Shown here in pieces: positions 27,880 through 37,111 of a stretch of DNA of 55,600 bases. The notes under the pieces were generated by a model. That model was not told where the DNA came from, ran no database searches, and saw only the letters and a list, made by a program, of their open reading frames with translations. How positions within the stretch are numbered: position 1 is the stretch's first letter; each line of letters starts with the position of its first letter. The position numbers and the translations under genes are program-made. Origin of the DNA: Tepidimicrobium xylanilyticum (lineage in GTDB: Bacteria > Bacillota > Clostridia > Tissierellales > Tepidimicrobiaceae); NCBI RefSeq assembly GCF_900106765.1, contig NZ_FNNG01000016.1, forward strand, positions 1-55,600, given 5' to 3'.

Positions 27880-28413
27880 ATGTATATTTATAATAAAACA
27901 AAGATTAATATAATTCAAGGTGACATAACTAAGATGGAAGTAGATGCTATTGTGAATGCAGCAAACAACACCTTATTAGGAGGTGGAGGAGTGGATGGTG
28001 CCATTCATAGGGCAGGAGGACCTACTATCCTAGAACAATGCAAAAAAATAGGGGGTTGTCCTACTGGAGAGGCAAGAATTACAACTGCAGGAAATATGCC
28101 TAGTAGATACGTAATACATACCGTTGGACCTGTGTACAGAGATGGAACAAGTGGAGAAGAAAAATTATTATATAATGCATATTATAATTCTCTAAAGCTG
28201 GCCAAAGAATATAATTTAAAAACCATAGCATTTCCTGCTATCTCCACTGGAGTTTATAATTACCCAAAACTAGATGCTGCAGAGGTGGCAACTAGAGCTG
28301 TAATGGATTTTATTGCCAAAGAGAATTTTATTGAAGAAGTATATTTTGTATTGTTTAACCAAGATAACTACCAAATATATAAGGAAATTTTGGACAAAAA
28401 GCTAAATGGCTAA
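27880..28413 (+). CDS. Macrodomain protein, O-acetyl-ADP-ribose deacetylase type
   Basis: The 177-residue single-domain protein has the macrodomain ADP-ribose motifs VDAIVNAANNTLLGGGGVDG and PAISTGVYNYP, as in YmdB. It probably removes acetyl or ADP-ribosyl groups from metabolites or proteins. A TATAAT at 27854-27859 with a poor -35 lies upstream. No ADP-ribosyltransferase is adjacent, so a toxin-antitoxin link is not supported. Confidence 0.92.
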   Translation: MYIYNKTKINIIQGDITKMEVDAIVNAANNTLLGGGGVDGAIHRAGGPTILEQCKKIGGCPTGEARITTAGNMPSRYVIHTVGPVYRDGTSGEEKLLYNAYYNSLKLAKEYNLKTIAFPAISTGVYNYPKLDAAEVATRAVMDFIAKENFIEEVYFVLFNQDNYQIYKEILDKKLNG

Positions 28414-28519
28414 TTTAAGATATTTTTAATGGTTTAATAGGTTATGCCAATTTTTGATATTGACTTTTTAATCCTTATATTATAATATCGAATAAGGTTT
28501 TAAAAATTATGTAAAGGAT

Positions 28520-29164
28520 GTGTTTATCATTTTTGGCGATACACATAAGATTATAGGTTGCAACATCTGTGATAATATTTATGATATCTATGGGATTAAA
28601 TTAGATAAGAATAAACTGTTATGGGGTTCAGTAGCACCAGACATATTACCACAATTTAGACTACACAGACATTATAAAAAAGAGAGTCTTAATTATATTG
28701 TAAATGAAATAATTAAATTAATTTTTTTAAGCAGATTTGTAGATTTCAATTCAGCGGCTGACCCATTAGCAATTAAATTATTAAGCAAAAAAATTGGTAT
28801 CATATCCCATTATTTAAGTGATTTTGTCTGCCTTCCACATGCAGAAAGATGGACTTATGTAAACAGCATGTTTAAGCATATTAAGTATGAGTCAGGGCTA
28901 AATGATTATGCAATGAATCACAATTTTAAAAAGAATGTAATAACTATAGATGATATAGATATGTTTCAGAACCGAGTCATTAAGCTTAAGGTACTGTTAA
29001 AGAAATATATAGAAGATGTAATTGAGGAATATTCACTTAAGACTGGATTTGCCAATGATCTGAATTTTGCATTATCACTGAATTTGAAAGTTTCTTATTT
29101 TATAATTGATACGGTTAAAGCATATAATGAAGAAAGATATAAAGATTTTGCTTTTGAATTTTAG
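28520..29164 (+). CDS. Zinc-dependent phospholipase C-like protein
   Basis: The 214-residue protein follows the zinc-dependent phospholipase C pattern of conserved metal ligands: THKIIG near the start, WGSVAPDI, RLHRHYKKES, IGIISHYLSDFVCLPH. No signal peptide is visible, so it differs from secreted alpha-toxin-type enzymes and could act inside the cell. The start is GTG 28520 behind aaagga; spacing is short. Substrate is unknown. Confidence 0.7.
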   Translation: MFIIFGDTHKIIGCNICDNIYDIYGIKLDKNKLLWGSVAPDILPQFRLHRHYKKESLNYIVNEIIKLIFLSRFVDFNSAADPLAIKLLSKKIGIISHYLSDFVCLPHAERWTYVNSMFKHIKYESGLNDYAMNHNFKKNVITIDDIDMFQNRVIKLKVLLKKYIEDVIEEYSLKTGFANDLNFALSLNLKVSYFIIDTVKAYNEERYKDFAFEF

Positions 29165-29236
29165 TCCTTCTTATCTGTGGATAGGGAGGATTTTTTCTAA
29201 GGAGAAGGATATGTAATAATTTAAGGAGGAAAATTG

Positions 29237-30271
29237 GTGAATAAAAATAGGATAGGCATACTGTTCTTAGTATTGGCGTTTCTCATAATTACAACGAGTT
29301 GTAATGTAGTTACGGATACAATACCCTCTGAGGATTATGAAAATCTACTTAAAATCCATTTTATTGATGTGGGACAAGGAGATTCGACTTTAATACAGCT
29401 CCCCAATGGTGAGGTATCTCTAATTGATGGAGGGCCTGGAAGTGCCCAAGATAAGGTAGTCAAATATATTGAGGTATTAGGTATAGAAGAAATAGATCAT
29501 TTAATAGTCACCCATCCCCATGAAGACCATATAGGAGGCCTACCCCAGATAGTGGAGAATTTTAAAATTAAAAAGGTGTATATGCCCAATAAAACGGCTA
29601 ATACGGTTGTATTCGAGGAATTATTGTTGGCGATTAAAAAGCAAAATTTAAATATAGATATAGTCAAAGCTGGAGATTACCTAATAGATGAAGAACAACT
29701 AAAATTTTATTTTTTAGCTCCTAATAGAGATGATTATGATGCAACAAATGATTTTTCAATTGTTTCTAAAATAGATTTTTTCGATAACTCATTAATTGTA
29801 GCTGGAGATGCGGAAAAAAATTCGGAAATGGATATGATAGATAGTGGTTTAGACCTTAAAGCAGATCTATTAAGGGTAGGTCATCATGGCGGTAGAACTT
29901 CTACTAATGATGACTTTTTAGAAAAGGTTAATCCTAAGTATTCAATAATAAGCGTAGGGAGGGAGAATGCCTATGGGCATCCACATAGGGAAACCTTAGA
30001 GAGATTAAATAAAATAGGCACTAAGATTTTAAGAACTGACCGATTAGGAGATATAGTATTTATATCAGATGGACAACGCTGGGTTTATGAAACGGAGATT
30101 GCAAGAAAAGAGAATGCTGTTGCAATAATGTATATTGGAAATAAAAACACTAAGGTACTCCATAGTATAGAATGTAACTCATTACCAATTGAGGAAAACC
30201 GTATATTTTTTACATCCATTGTGGAGGCAGAAAACATGGGTTATAGACCTCATAAAAATTGCATTAAATAG
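29237..30271 (+). CDS. ComEC-like metallo-beta-lactamase-fold lipoprotein with Ada-like C-terminal segment
   Basis: The 344-residue protein has a lipoprotein-type signal ending TTSCN. It is followed by an MBL-fold domain with HFIDVGQGDSTLIQLPNG and the metal site THPHEDHIGGL, then GHHGGRTSTND, as in the C-terminal domain of ComEC. The last 45 residues (IGNKNTKVLHSIECNS, then NMGYRPHKNCIK) resemble the Ada metal-binding repeat, with one usual Cys replaced by His. This suggests a secreted nuclease or phosphodiesterase. GTG 29237 (7 nt from aaggagg) is preferred to TTG 29234. It is followed by a DUF3006 gene, its common partner. Confidence 0.8.
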   Translation: MNKNRIGILFLVLAFLIITTSCNVVTDTIPSEDYENLLKIHFIDVGQGDSTLIQLPNGEVSLIDGGPGSAQDKVVKYIEVLGIEEIDHLIVTHPHEDHIGGLPQIVENFKIKKVYMPNKTANTVVFEELLLAIKKQNLNIDIVKAGDYLIDEEQLKFYFLAPNRDDYDATNDFSIVSKIDFFDNSLIVAGDAEKNSEMDMIDSGLDLKADLLRVGHHGGRTSTNDDFLEKVNPKYSIISVGRENAYGHPHRETLERLNKIGTKILRTDRLGDIVFISDGQRWVYETEIARKENAVAIMYIGNKNTKVLHSIECNSLPIEENRIFFTSIVEAENMGYRPHKNCIK

Positions 30272-30282
30272 GGGGAGATTAG

Positions 30283-30501
30283 GTGAAAGGTATAGTTGAT
30301 AGGTTTGAGGAGGATCGGGTCGTAATTGAAATATTGAGCGATGGCGGGGTCTTAGAGTTTGATAGAGTACTTTTTCCTGATAATCTAAAAGAAGGGGATG
30401 TAGTAGAATATATAAAAGATAGATTTGTTATTAACGAAGAGGAGACAAGAGAAAGGGAAAGAAAAACTAACGATTTATTCAATTCTTTGATCAAAAAATA
30501 A
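30283..30501 (+). CDS. DUF3006 family protein
   Basis: The 72-residue acidic protein starts MKGIVDRFEEDRVVIEILSD and continues FPDNLKEGDVVEY, the DUF3006 pattern. Such genes often sit beside ComEC-like MBL genes, as here (12 nt apart). Function is unknown. The start is GTG behind gggggag. Confidence 0.8.
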   Translation: MKGIVDRFEEDRVVIEILSDGGVLEFDRVLFPDNLKEGDVVEYIKDRFVINEEETRERERKTNDLFNSLIKK

Positions 30502-30511
30502 AAATAACCTA

Positions 30512-30540
30512 TTGACATATATGGTTAAATTGAATATAAT
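30512..30540 (+). promoter_or_regulatory. Promoter of asnA
   Basis: TTGACA (30512-30517), a 17-nt spacer, and TATAAT (30535-30540) give a consensus promoter. Confidence 0.85.
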
Positions 30541-30546
30541 ACCTTA

Positions 30547-30839
30547 TTAATATGGTGAAAGCGATGATGGGAAGAGTAGTCATTAAGGAAGTTTCAGAGA
30601 GTCGGTACTTGGTGGGAATCCGGCACGGAATTAATGATGAAGAACATCCCTAAGCATCTAACCGAAATTTGCTATTGTAAAGAGTAGGCTTAGACGGGTA
30701 TAGTCCGTTATCAACTATGCAGTATCGAATGATTCTTTATTGAATTATTCTGTACTGGCTAAAGAGAGCCTTTTGCTAATTAAGGTGGCACCGCGGAAGT
30801 TAACCTTTCGTCCTTTAGGATGAAAGGTTTTTTATTTTA
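30547..30839 (+). promoter_or_regulatory. T-box riboswitch (Asn) upstream of asnA
   Basis: The leader has the S-turn AGTA, stem I, and a specifier region TGAAGAACATCCC where AAC followed by A fits asparagine. The T-box AAGGTGGCACCGCGG is near 30781-30797. The terminator pairs AACCTTTC with GAAAGGTT before a T-run ending about 30839. Uncharged tRNA-Asn should allow readthrough into asnA, matching the product. Confidence 0.9.
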
Positions 30840-30859
30840 ATTATTCAGGAGGGATAAAC

Positions 30860-31837
30860 ATGAGAGGATTAGATGTTAAGGAAACTCAAATAGCTATAAA
30901 AATTATCAAGGATTATTTTGAGAGGCAATTGGCCAAAAAGTTAAATTTAATTAGGGTATCAGCTCCACTATTTGTAAGACCCGAGTCAGGTTTAAATGAT
31001 TATCTGAGCGGGGTAGAAAAGGCTGTATCATTTAAAATGAGAAAATATAATGAGGAAATAGAAATAGTTCAATCCTTAGCAAAATGGAAAAGATTCGCAT
31101 TAAAACGATATGGTTTTAAGATAGGTGAAGGGATTTATACGGACATGAATGCGATTAGACCTGATGAAGTTCTTGACCGAACCCATTCTATATATGTTGA
31201 TCAATGGGATTGGGAAAAGGTAATTTCAAAAGAAAATAGGAATGAAGAATATCTTAAAAAAGTGGTGAAAGATATATATGAAGTATTTAAAGCTACAGAA
31301 AAAAGAATTAATAGAATATATCCTTTTTTGAAAGCTAAACTACCGGAAGAGATAAAGTTCATAACAACACAAGAGTTGGAAGATAGATATCCCGACAAAA
31401 GCCCTAAAGAAAGAGAACATTTAATTTGTGAGGAATATAAAGCAGTTTTCTTGATGAAAATAGGCTGCAGATTAAAATCTGGTTTTCCCCATGATGGCAG
31501 ATCACCTGACTATGATGATTGGGAATTGAACGGAGACATTCTGTTCTGGAATCCCATCTTAGGTGAGGCTTTAGAATTATCTAGCATGGGGATAAGGGTA
31601 GATGGTGCTGCATTAGAAAAACAATTAAAAATTGCAAATGCAGAAGAAAGGAAGGAGTTTATCTATCATAAAATGTTGCTAGAAGGGGAGCTACCTCTTA
31701 CTATTGGTGGGGGAATTGGCCAGTCTAGAATATGTATGTATTTCCTAGAAAAAAGACATATTGGGCAAGTTCAAGCTTCGGTTTGGACGGATAGTATAAT
31801 TGAAGAATGTGAAAAGGAAAAAATATTTTTACTTTAG
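30860..31837 (+). CDS. asnA: Aspartate-ammonia ligase (AsnA)
   Basis: The 325-residue ammonia-dependent asparagine synthetase makes asparagine from aspartate and ammonia with ATP. It is a class II aminoacyl-tRNA synthetase paralogue, with [43 protein letters not shown] and [14 protein letters not shown]. The length is typical. The start is behind caggagg. It is controlled by the Asn T-box upstream. Confidence 0.96.
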   Translation: MRGLDVKETQIAIKIIKDYFERQLAKKLNLIRVSAPLFVRPESGLNDYLSGVEKAVSFKMRKYNEEIEIVQSLAKWKRFALKRYGFKIGEGIYTDMNAIRPDEVLDRTHSIYVDQWDWEKVISKENRNEEYLKKVVKDIYEVFKATEKRINRIYPFLKAKLPEEIKFITTQELEDRYPDKSPKEREHLICEEYKAVFLMKIGCRLKSGFPHDGRSPDYDDWELNGDILFWNPILGEALELSSMGIRVDGAALEKQLKIANAEERKEFIYHKMLLEGELPLTIGGGIGQSRICMYFLEKRHIGQVQASVWTDSIIEECEKEKIFLL

Positions 31838-31883
31838 TCAAAATATGTTGTAAAATAGAGTAAAAAAGGTAAGGAGTTTTGAA

Positions 31884-32444
31884 ATGTTTAAAAAGCATAG
31901 GTTGCCATATTTATTATTGGGATTAGGTATAGGAATTATTGTTACAAATGCTGTATATACTTTTTATCCTCAATGGACATATAGAGAGTACACAGATGAA
32001 GAAATAATAGAGAAGGCAAAAGAACTAGGAATGGTTTTCATAAAGGATAATATTAACATTACTGCTACTACTAACCAAGAAGATATTCAAAATCATGTTC
32101 AGAATGAAAAAGAAGCTGAAGAGTTGCGGATTGAAGAAGAAATAGAAACTCAAGAGGGAGGGAAAACTCAAGAAGAGGAAATTTATAATGAAATAGCAAT
32201 CGAAGATGTAGAGGAGATAACCTTTTCTATAAAATATGGAGATTCCCTTATTAAGGTGTCCAGAGGACTAGAAAAGGCAGGCATAATAAATGATGCAGAA
32301 GATTTTTTAAAGTATGGAAAGGCAAAAGGGATAGATAAAAGGCTCAGGGTAGGAGATTATAAATTGACGAAAGGATTAGATTATGATACTATAATATCCA
32401 TATTGTTAAAACAGGAAGAGTTAAACAAAAGTAATACTAAATAA
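31884..32444 (+). CDS. YceG/MltG-like short membrane-anchored protein
   Basis: The 186-residue protein has an N-terminal membrane segment (residues 8-28), then an acidic Glu-rich linker (about 60-110). A C-terminal part (FSIKYGDSLIKVSRGLEKAG through VGDYKLTKG) resembles the LysM-like N-terminal part of YceG/MltG. The catalytic transglycosylase domain of MltG is absent, so it cannot be a full MltG; a peptidoglycan-linked role is inferred. It lies 46 nt after asnA and ends at a terminator. Confidence 0.65.
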   Translation: MFKKHRLPYLLLGLGIGIIVTNAVYTFYPQWTYREYTDEEIIEKAKELGMVFIKDNINITATTNQEDIQNHVQNEKEAEELRIEEEIETQEGGKTQEEEIYNEIAIEDVEEITFSIKYGDSLIKVSRGLEKAGIINDAEDFLKYGKAKGIDKRLRVGDYKLTKGLDYDTIISILLKQEELNKSNTK

Positions 32445-32457
32445 TTATTTTTAAACC

Positions 32458-32492
32458 AAGCATTGGACTGGTTTCAATGCTTTTTATTTTTC
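32458..32492 (+). terminator. Terminator after the YceG-like gene
   Basis: The stem AAGCATTG / CAATGCTT with a 9-nt loop is followed by TTT and a T-rich tail. Confidence 0.8.
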
Positions 32493-32572
32493 TATTTATA
32501 TTAATTAGATTTTTAATAAAAATAATAAAGTTAATCCCAGAAATATCGTTTCTTGTAGTATAATATAATTAA

Positions 32573-33379
32573 GTGTCAAAATTAAAAAGAAAAAGATGGT
32601 TTAATCCTCCAGAGTTTTGGAAACAATTGCTATGGGGAGGGATTATTTTGGTATTGGCAAAAGCTGAACTTTGGCAAATCTATAACGGGCTAAGATATAA
32701 TTTCTTGTATAATGGCGATATAAACTCAATACATATCCTCCTGAATTTATACGATTTGGAAACGAGAATGACAAATATTTCTCCTAAGTATGTTTGTACT
32801 AAGGAGATTAGGAGAAGGGTAAGAAGGCTTTTGTTTCCAAGAAAAGATAGACAACTTATATCTAATAACATTACAATGTTAATCCATGAAGATATAAATA
32901 GGCTAGAATTGACCATATATTTAGAAGGATATAAAAACGGATTTTACAATAATAAATGGGCTAATATATTGGAAGATAAAGCTATAGAACATTATTCTAT
33001 AGATATGCTGTATGAAAGAAACTTTTTATTCCACTACAATGTTTCTATAGATGAAGTAAAAAAATTAAAAATTAAAATTTGTGAAGATATAGATAGGGAG
33101 AATGAGGAGAAAAAACATCTAACAGACTTTATAACTACATACTGTGAAAGGGTTATAAAAAGTAAGATATATAATTTAAATATGTATATTGATAAACAGC
33201 TGAAGATAGAATATAATTTCAATAAACCTAATATAAAAGAGGAATCTTATCTATCTACAAAGGAAATAAGAGACCTATACAAAATGATAGTAGATATAAT
33301 AATTAAAAATGCCATAAATCTATATAAAGAAGCAAGCTGGTTTGGAATAAATGATAGGGTTCTTAATAGGTATATATAA
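32573..33379 (+). CDS. Unrecognised protein with an N-terminal hydrophobic segment
   Basis: The 268-residue protein is not recognised. It starts SKLKRKRWFNPPEFWKQLL, then a hydrophobic stretch (about 18-30), followed by a long helical, charged region with many aromatic and basic residues and a single Cys-poor body. No membrane protein topology beyond the N-terminus is evident. The GTG at 32573 has no Shine-Dalgarno; overlapping TATAAT boxes at 32559-32569 would place the transcript start at or next to the codon. An internal TTG at 32648 with ggggaggg upstream is an alternative start. It is 15 nt before the CBS-ACT gene. Confidence 0.55.
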   Translation: MSKLKRKRWFNPPEFWKQLLWGGIILVLAKAELWQIYNGLRYNFLYNGDINSIHILLNLYDLETRMTNISPKYVCTKEIRRRVRRLLFPRKDRQLISNNITMLIHEDINRLELTIYLEGYKNGFYNNKWANILEDKAIEHYSIDMLYERNFLFHYNVSIDEVKKLKIKICEDIDRENEEKKHLTDFITTYCERVIKSKIYNLNMYIDKQLKIEYNFNKPNIKEESYLSTKEIRDLYKMIVDIIIKNAINLYKEASWFGINDRVLNRYI

Positions 33380-33394
33380 ATTGGGGGGATTATG

Positions 33395-34027
33395 ATGTAT
33401 GTAAAAAATCACATGCTAAGAAGGGAAAAATTAGTTACTTTGGATTTACAAGATAATATTTATACAGCCTTAAAGAAAATCCAAGAAGGAGATTTTATGT
33501 CTTTACCCGTTTTAGAAGGTGATGAATTTAAAGGTTATCTAATGAAAGAGGCTATATACAGAAATTATTTTGAATATAACCAAGGAGATAAGAATGAATT
33601 TTTGAAGAATACAAAGGTCAAGGACTTATATAGTACTAATTTTAGATCCATAAAAGAAGATGATTACATAGAAAATGCTTCATATCTTTTAAAGGAATGG
33701 AGGACTCCTTTTTTACCAGTTTTCGATTCGAAAAACAAGTTTACCGGTATTTTAACTCATAGCTCAATTTTCGATGCATTTTCGGAAATATTTGGATTGG
33801 ATAAGGGGACTAGAATTGTAGTAAATATGCTAGATATTCCTGGACAACTGGCAAAGCTTACTGAAGTCATTAGGAAAGAAAATGTGAATATAATCAATTT
33901 TGCAGCAGTTGATGCTAAGGTATTAGATGTATATAGGGTAATAATCCGGGTGGACACAAAGGATGTAATTGGACTTATAGAAAAGATAGAAAAGGCTGGT
34001 TTTAAAATAGGAGAAATTTCTAGATAA
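33395..34027 (+). CDS. CBS-domain and ACT-domain protein (AcuB-like)
   Basis: The 210-residue protein has two CBS domains (about 1-60 with MSLPVLEGDEFKGYL, and 75-130 with TPFLPVFDSKNKFTGILTHS). An ACT domain (about 140-210, RIVVNMLDIPGQLAKLTEVI) follows. This order is that of AcuB-like regulators of acetoin or amino acid metabolism, but the ligand is unknown. ATG 33395 is preferred over ATG 33392 because of spacing from gggggg. Confidence 0.85.
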   Translation: MYVKNHMLRREKLVTLDLQDNIYTALKKIQEGDFMSLPVLEGDEFKGYLMKEAIYRNYFEYNQGDKNEFLKNTKVKDLYSTNFRSIKEDDYIENASYLLKEWRTPFLPVFDSKNKFTGILTHSSIFDAFSEIFGLDKGTRIVVNMLDIPGQLAKLTEVIRKENVNIINFAAVDAKVLDVYRVIIRVDTKDVIGLIEKIEKAGFKIGEISR

Positions 34028-34092
34028 TATGCATGTATAAAATGTTGTAAATTGGGAAAAATATTCCTCTAGATAATACTGGAGGGATATTT

Positions 34093-34677
34093 ATGAAAAA
34101 GCAGAATGCTATTTTAATCTTTTTATTTTGTACTGCTTTATTTTTAGTTAGCTTTATATTAGGATATAAGATTATGAGTGGAAAGGCGAAAAATGACAAT
34201 TTAATTTCACATAATGGCAAAGGGGTAGATCCTTTGAACTTAGAGATATTAAAAGAAGAAGAACGGATTTCACCAAATGTCTATATAGAGAAGAAGATTC
34301 ATTATAAAGCTTGTAATCATAACATAACAATAATTAATGATTTAGATGAAAATATAATAAATATGACGGAAAAAGAATACCGCGAATATATGAAAGAAAA
34401 TTTTCCCAATGTAAGGATAGTCCATTTTACTACTAGTCGTATCATTTTAAGGGAAGAAAAAGACCATCTTTGTACTAACCACTATATAATCGGAGAGTCT
34501 GATGGAAAGGTTGCCATATATAAGATAGATGAATACGGCATGGAAGTATTAGATAAGGTTTTTAATGATTATCCTATAACCCTTTTAAAAGAAATAGATC
34601 AGAAAAAGTTAAAAGAGGGAATAAGAGTGGATAGTTTAGAAGAATTATCAGATGTGTTGGAAAACTTTATTAGTTAA
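34093..34677 (+). CDS. bofC: BofC-like sporulation regulator
   Basis: The 194-residue protein has an N-terminal membrane segment. Its C-terminal domain starts ISPNVYIEKKIHYKACNH, which matches the BofC C-terminal domain. In Bacillus BofC acts in the forespore-mother cell signalling that controls SpoIVB proteolysis. The position directly before the ruv genes is the same as in Bacillus subtilis, which supports the call. It is followed by a terminator. Confidence 0.8.
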   Translation: MKKQNAILIFLFCTALFLVSFILGYKIMSGKAKNDNLISHNGKGVDPLNLEILKEEERISPNVYIEKKIHYKACNHNITIINDLDENIINMTEKEYREYMKENFPNVRIVHFTTSRIILREEKDHLCTNHYIIGESDGKVAIYKIDEYGMEVLDKVFNDYPITLLKEIDQKKLKEGIRVDSLEELSDVLENFIS

Positions 34678-34708
34678 ACTAAGTTAGTTTATTAACTTAG
34701 TTTTTCTA
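34677..34708 (+). terminator. Terminator between bofC and ruvC
   Basis: The stem AACTAAGTTA / TAACTTAGTT with a 6-nt loop is followed by a T-run. Confidence 0.8.
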
Positions 34709-34759
34709 TTTAAAATGTGGTAATATGTATATATGATATATTATTGAAAGGGGAAAAAA

Positions 34760-35254
34760 ATGATAATATTAGGCATTGATCCTGGACTTGCTATAGTAGG
34801 ATATGGGGTAATTGAGTATAAAGGAAATAGATATAGGTTGCTGGACTATGGAGTTATTAGAACTGATTCAAATATTTTTTTTCCTCAAAGGCTAAAGTTA
34901 ATTTATGACGAATTATCTTCTATTATAGATAGGTTTAATCCAGCGGATTTAGCAGTAGAAGAATTGTTTTTTAATAAGAATGTAAAGACAGCAATTCAAG
35001 TGGGACAAGCTAGAGGTGTGGAAATACTTGCAGCAATAAATAAGGGTTTAGAGGTTTATGAATATACTCCGTTGCAAATAAAACAATCTGTAGTAGGCTA
35101 TGGTAGGGCTGAAAAGAGGCAAGTTCAGGAAATGGTTAAGATACTTCTTAATTTAAAGGAAATACCTAAGCCAGACGATGCAGCTGATGCATTGGCTGTA
35201 GCAATTTGTCATAGTAGTTGTTTAAATTATAAGGACATGTTTAAAATGAAATAA
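34760..35254 (+). CDS. ruvC: Holliday junction resolvase RuvC
   Basis: The 164-residue endonuclease resolves Holliday junctions. Acidic catalytic residues are visible: Asp7 in GIDPG, the Glu pair at 67-68 in AVEELFF, and Asp139/140 with Asp143 in [12 protein letters not shown]. It works with RuvAB, encoded directly downstream. The ATG follows gaaaggggaaa. Confidence 0.97.
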   Translation: MIILGIDPGLAIVGYGVIEYKGNRYRLLDYGVIRTDSNIFFPQRLKLIYDELSSIIDRFNPADLAVEELFFNKNVKTAIQVGQARGVEILAAINKGLEVYEYTPLQIKQSVVGYGRAEKRQVQEMVKILLNLKEIPKPDDAADALAVAICHSSCLNYKDMFKMK

Positions 35255-35268
35255 AGAGGTTGAATAAA

Positions 35269-35850
35269 ATGTATGAATATATAACGGGAAAAGTCGTCAA
35301 CACTAAGGATGATTATGTAGTATTAGATAATAATGGCATAGGCTATAAGATATATACTTCAAAGAATTCACTTATAGATATTGTTATTGGTCAAAATGTG
35401 ACCATGTATATTCATTTTAGCTTACGGGAAGACGGAATTAATCTCTATGGTTTTACGACTGAAGAAGAATTGGAAATGTTTAATCTATTATTGCTAGTTT
35501 CTAAAATTGGACCAAAGGTGGGTTTGAACATTCTTTCTAGTCTTACACCAAATCAAATAAAGTTAGCAATTATTAAAAACGATTCTAGTCAGTTTTGTAA
35601 CGCTCCAGGAGTTGGTAAAAAGACTGCATCTAGGATTATTTTGGAATTAAAGGATAGAATAAATAAAGAATGTATTGTAATTAATGAGGAACCTGAGTTA
35701 GAAAATGATGAGATAGAAATGGCTATACATGGTATAATGTCTCTAGGTTATTCCAAAGGAGAGGTATTAAAGGTTATTGATAAAATTGATACAAGGGGAA
35801 TGGCCGCTGAGGATATTATTAGGGAAGTTTTGAAAAGGCTTTCTAAATAG
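35269..35850 (+). CDS. ruvA: Holliday junction branch migration protein RuvA
   Basis: The 193-residue protein has the OB-fold start MYEYITGKVV, paired helix-hairpin-helix motifs (SKIGPKVGLNILSS, APGVGKKTASRI) and the C-terminal RuvB-binding domain. ATG 35269 follows aaagaggttgaataaa; the in-frame TTG 35260 adds three residues and overlaps that site. It binds the junction and loads RuvB. Confidence 0.96.
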   Translation: MYEYITGKVVNTKDDYVVLDNNGIGYKIYTSKNSLIDIVIGQNVTMYIHFSLREDGINLYGFTTEEELEMFNLLLLVSKIGPKVGLNILSSLTPNQIKLAIIKNDSSQFCNAPGVGKKTASRIILELKDRINKECIVINEEPELENDEIEMAIHGIMSLGYSKGEVLKVIDKIDTRGMAAEDIIREVLKRLSK

Positions 35851-35869
35851 TAAGGAGAGGTTATAGCAA

Positions 35870-36889
35870 ATGGATAATGGAAATGAAAGAATTGTTTCTA
35901 GTTTAATTCAAAAAGAAGATAGGGAAATAGAGGCTAATTTAAGGCCTAAATGGTTGGAGGAATATATCGGGCAAGATAAAGTTAAGCAAAAACTAAAAAT
36001 ATTCATACAAGCCGCAAAGGAAAGGAAAGAACCTTTGGATCATGTACTCCTTTATGGTCCACCTGGGTTGGGAAAAACTACTCTAGCTAATATCATTGCT
36101 AATGAAATGGGAGTAAATGTTAGAATAACTTCAGGTCCTGCCATTGAAAGGCCAGGTGATTTGGCTAGCATATTGACCAATTTGGGAGAAGACGACGTAT
36201 TATTTATCGATGAAATACATAGATTAAATAGATCTGTAGAGGAGATACTGTATCCTGCTATGGAGGATTTTGCTCTAGACATTATCATAGGAAAAGGACC
36301 TAGTGCTAGGTCTATTAGACTGGATTTATCAAGGTTTACCTTAATTGGTGCTACAACAAGAGCAGGTTTATTAACATCTCCATTGAGGGATAGATTTGGA
36401 GTAATGCTAAATTTGGAATTGTACGATAAATATAGTTTACAAGAGATTGTTAAGCGATCCTCCAAAATATTAAATATTCCCATTGACAATAAAGGAGCTA
36501 TGGAGATAGCTAAAAGGTCTAGAGGCACACCTAGGATAGCAAATAGATTGTTAAAGAGGGTGAGGGATTATGCCCAGGTTATGGAGGATGGAATTATTAC
36601 TTGGGATGTAGCCAAGAAAGGGTTAATGATGTTAGAAGTGGATGAACTTGGTTTAGATCAAGTTGACAGGAAAATACTTCTTACCATGATAGAAAGCTTT
36701 AACGGTGGGCCTGTAGGATTGGATACTCTTTCCGCAGCTACTGGTGAAGAAAGAACTACTATTGAAGATGTTTATGAACCCTATTTATTGCAAATAGGAT
36801 TTATAAACAGGACTCCTAGAGGTAGGGTAGTTTCAAGGAAAGCTTATGAACATTTCAAAATACCGTTTAAGGAAGAGGAGGAGGGATAG
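35870..36889 (+). CDS. ruvB: Holliday junction ATPase RuvB
   Basis: The 339-residue AAA+ motor has Walker [10 protein letters not shown] (from residue 63) and Walker B LFIDEIH (Asp114-Glu115), sensor [10 protein letters not shown], and a C-terminal winged helix. It drives branch migration with RuvA. Standard length; 20 nt after ruvA. Confidence 0.97.
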   Translation: MDNGNERIVSSLIQKEDREIEANLRPKWLEEYIGQDKVKQKLKIFIQAAKERKEPLDHVLLYGPPGLGKTTLANIIANEMGVNVRITSGPAIERPGDLASILTNLGEDDVLFIDEIHRLNRSVEEILYPAMEDFALDIIIGKGPSARSIRLDLSRFTLIGATTRAGLLTSPLRDRFGVMLNLELYDKYSLQEIVKRSSKILNIPIDNKGAMEIAKRSRGTPRIANRLLKRVRDYAQVMEDGIITWDVAKKGLMMLEVDELGLDQVDRKILLTMIESFNGGPVGLDTLSAATGEERTTIEDVYEPYLLQIGFINRTPRGRVVSRKAYEHFKIPFKEEEEG

Positions 36890-36890
36890 G

Positions 36891-37100
36891 ATGGAATCCT
36901 TTGGTAGGATGTTTTTGACATTAGGTATAGTTTTTGTAATAGTAGGTATAGCATTTACCCTTGGTTCGAAATTTGGTTTAGGGAAATTACCAGGGGATAT
37001 TTTCATCCAAAAGGGCAATTTTACATTTTTCTTTCCAATTGCATCTAGTATAATTATTAGCATAATATTGACTTTATTATTAAATGTGATCAAAAGATAG
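36891..37100 (+). CDS. DUF2905 membrane protein
   Basis: The 69-residue protein has two hydrophobic segments around the conserved KFGLGKLPGDIFIQKGNFTF of DUF2905. It begins 2 nt after ruvB, the usual place for this family in Clostridia. The ATG follows gaggagggat. Function is unknown. Confidence 0.9.
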   Translation: MESFGRMFLTLGIVFVIVGIAFTLGSKFGLGKLPGDIFIQKGNFTFFFPIASSIIISIILTLLLNVIKR

Positions 37101-37111
37101 GAGGACAGATT

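Noticed and set aside
27880-29164. Macrodomain plus phospholipase-like gene as a toxin-antitoxin or defence pair
   Set aside because: There is a 106-nt gap, no overlap, and no ADP-ribosyltransferase; nothing ties them together.
36052-36528. 158-residue minus-strand frame
   Set aside because: It is antisense to ruvB and has no RBS or family match.
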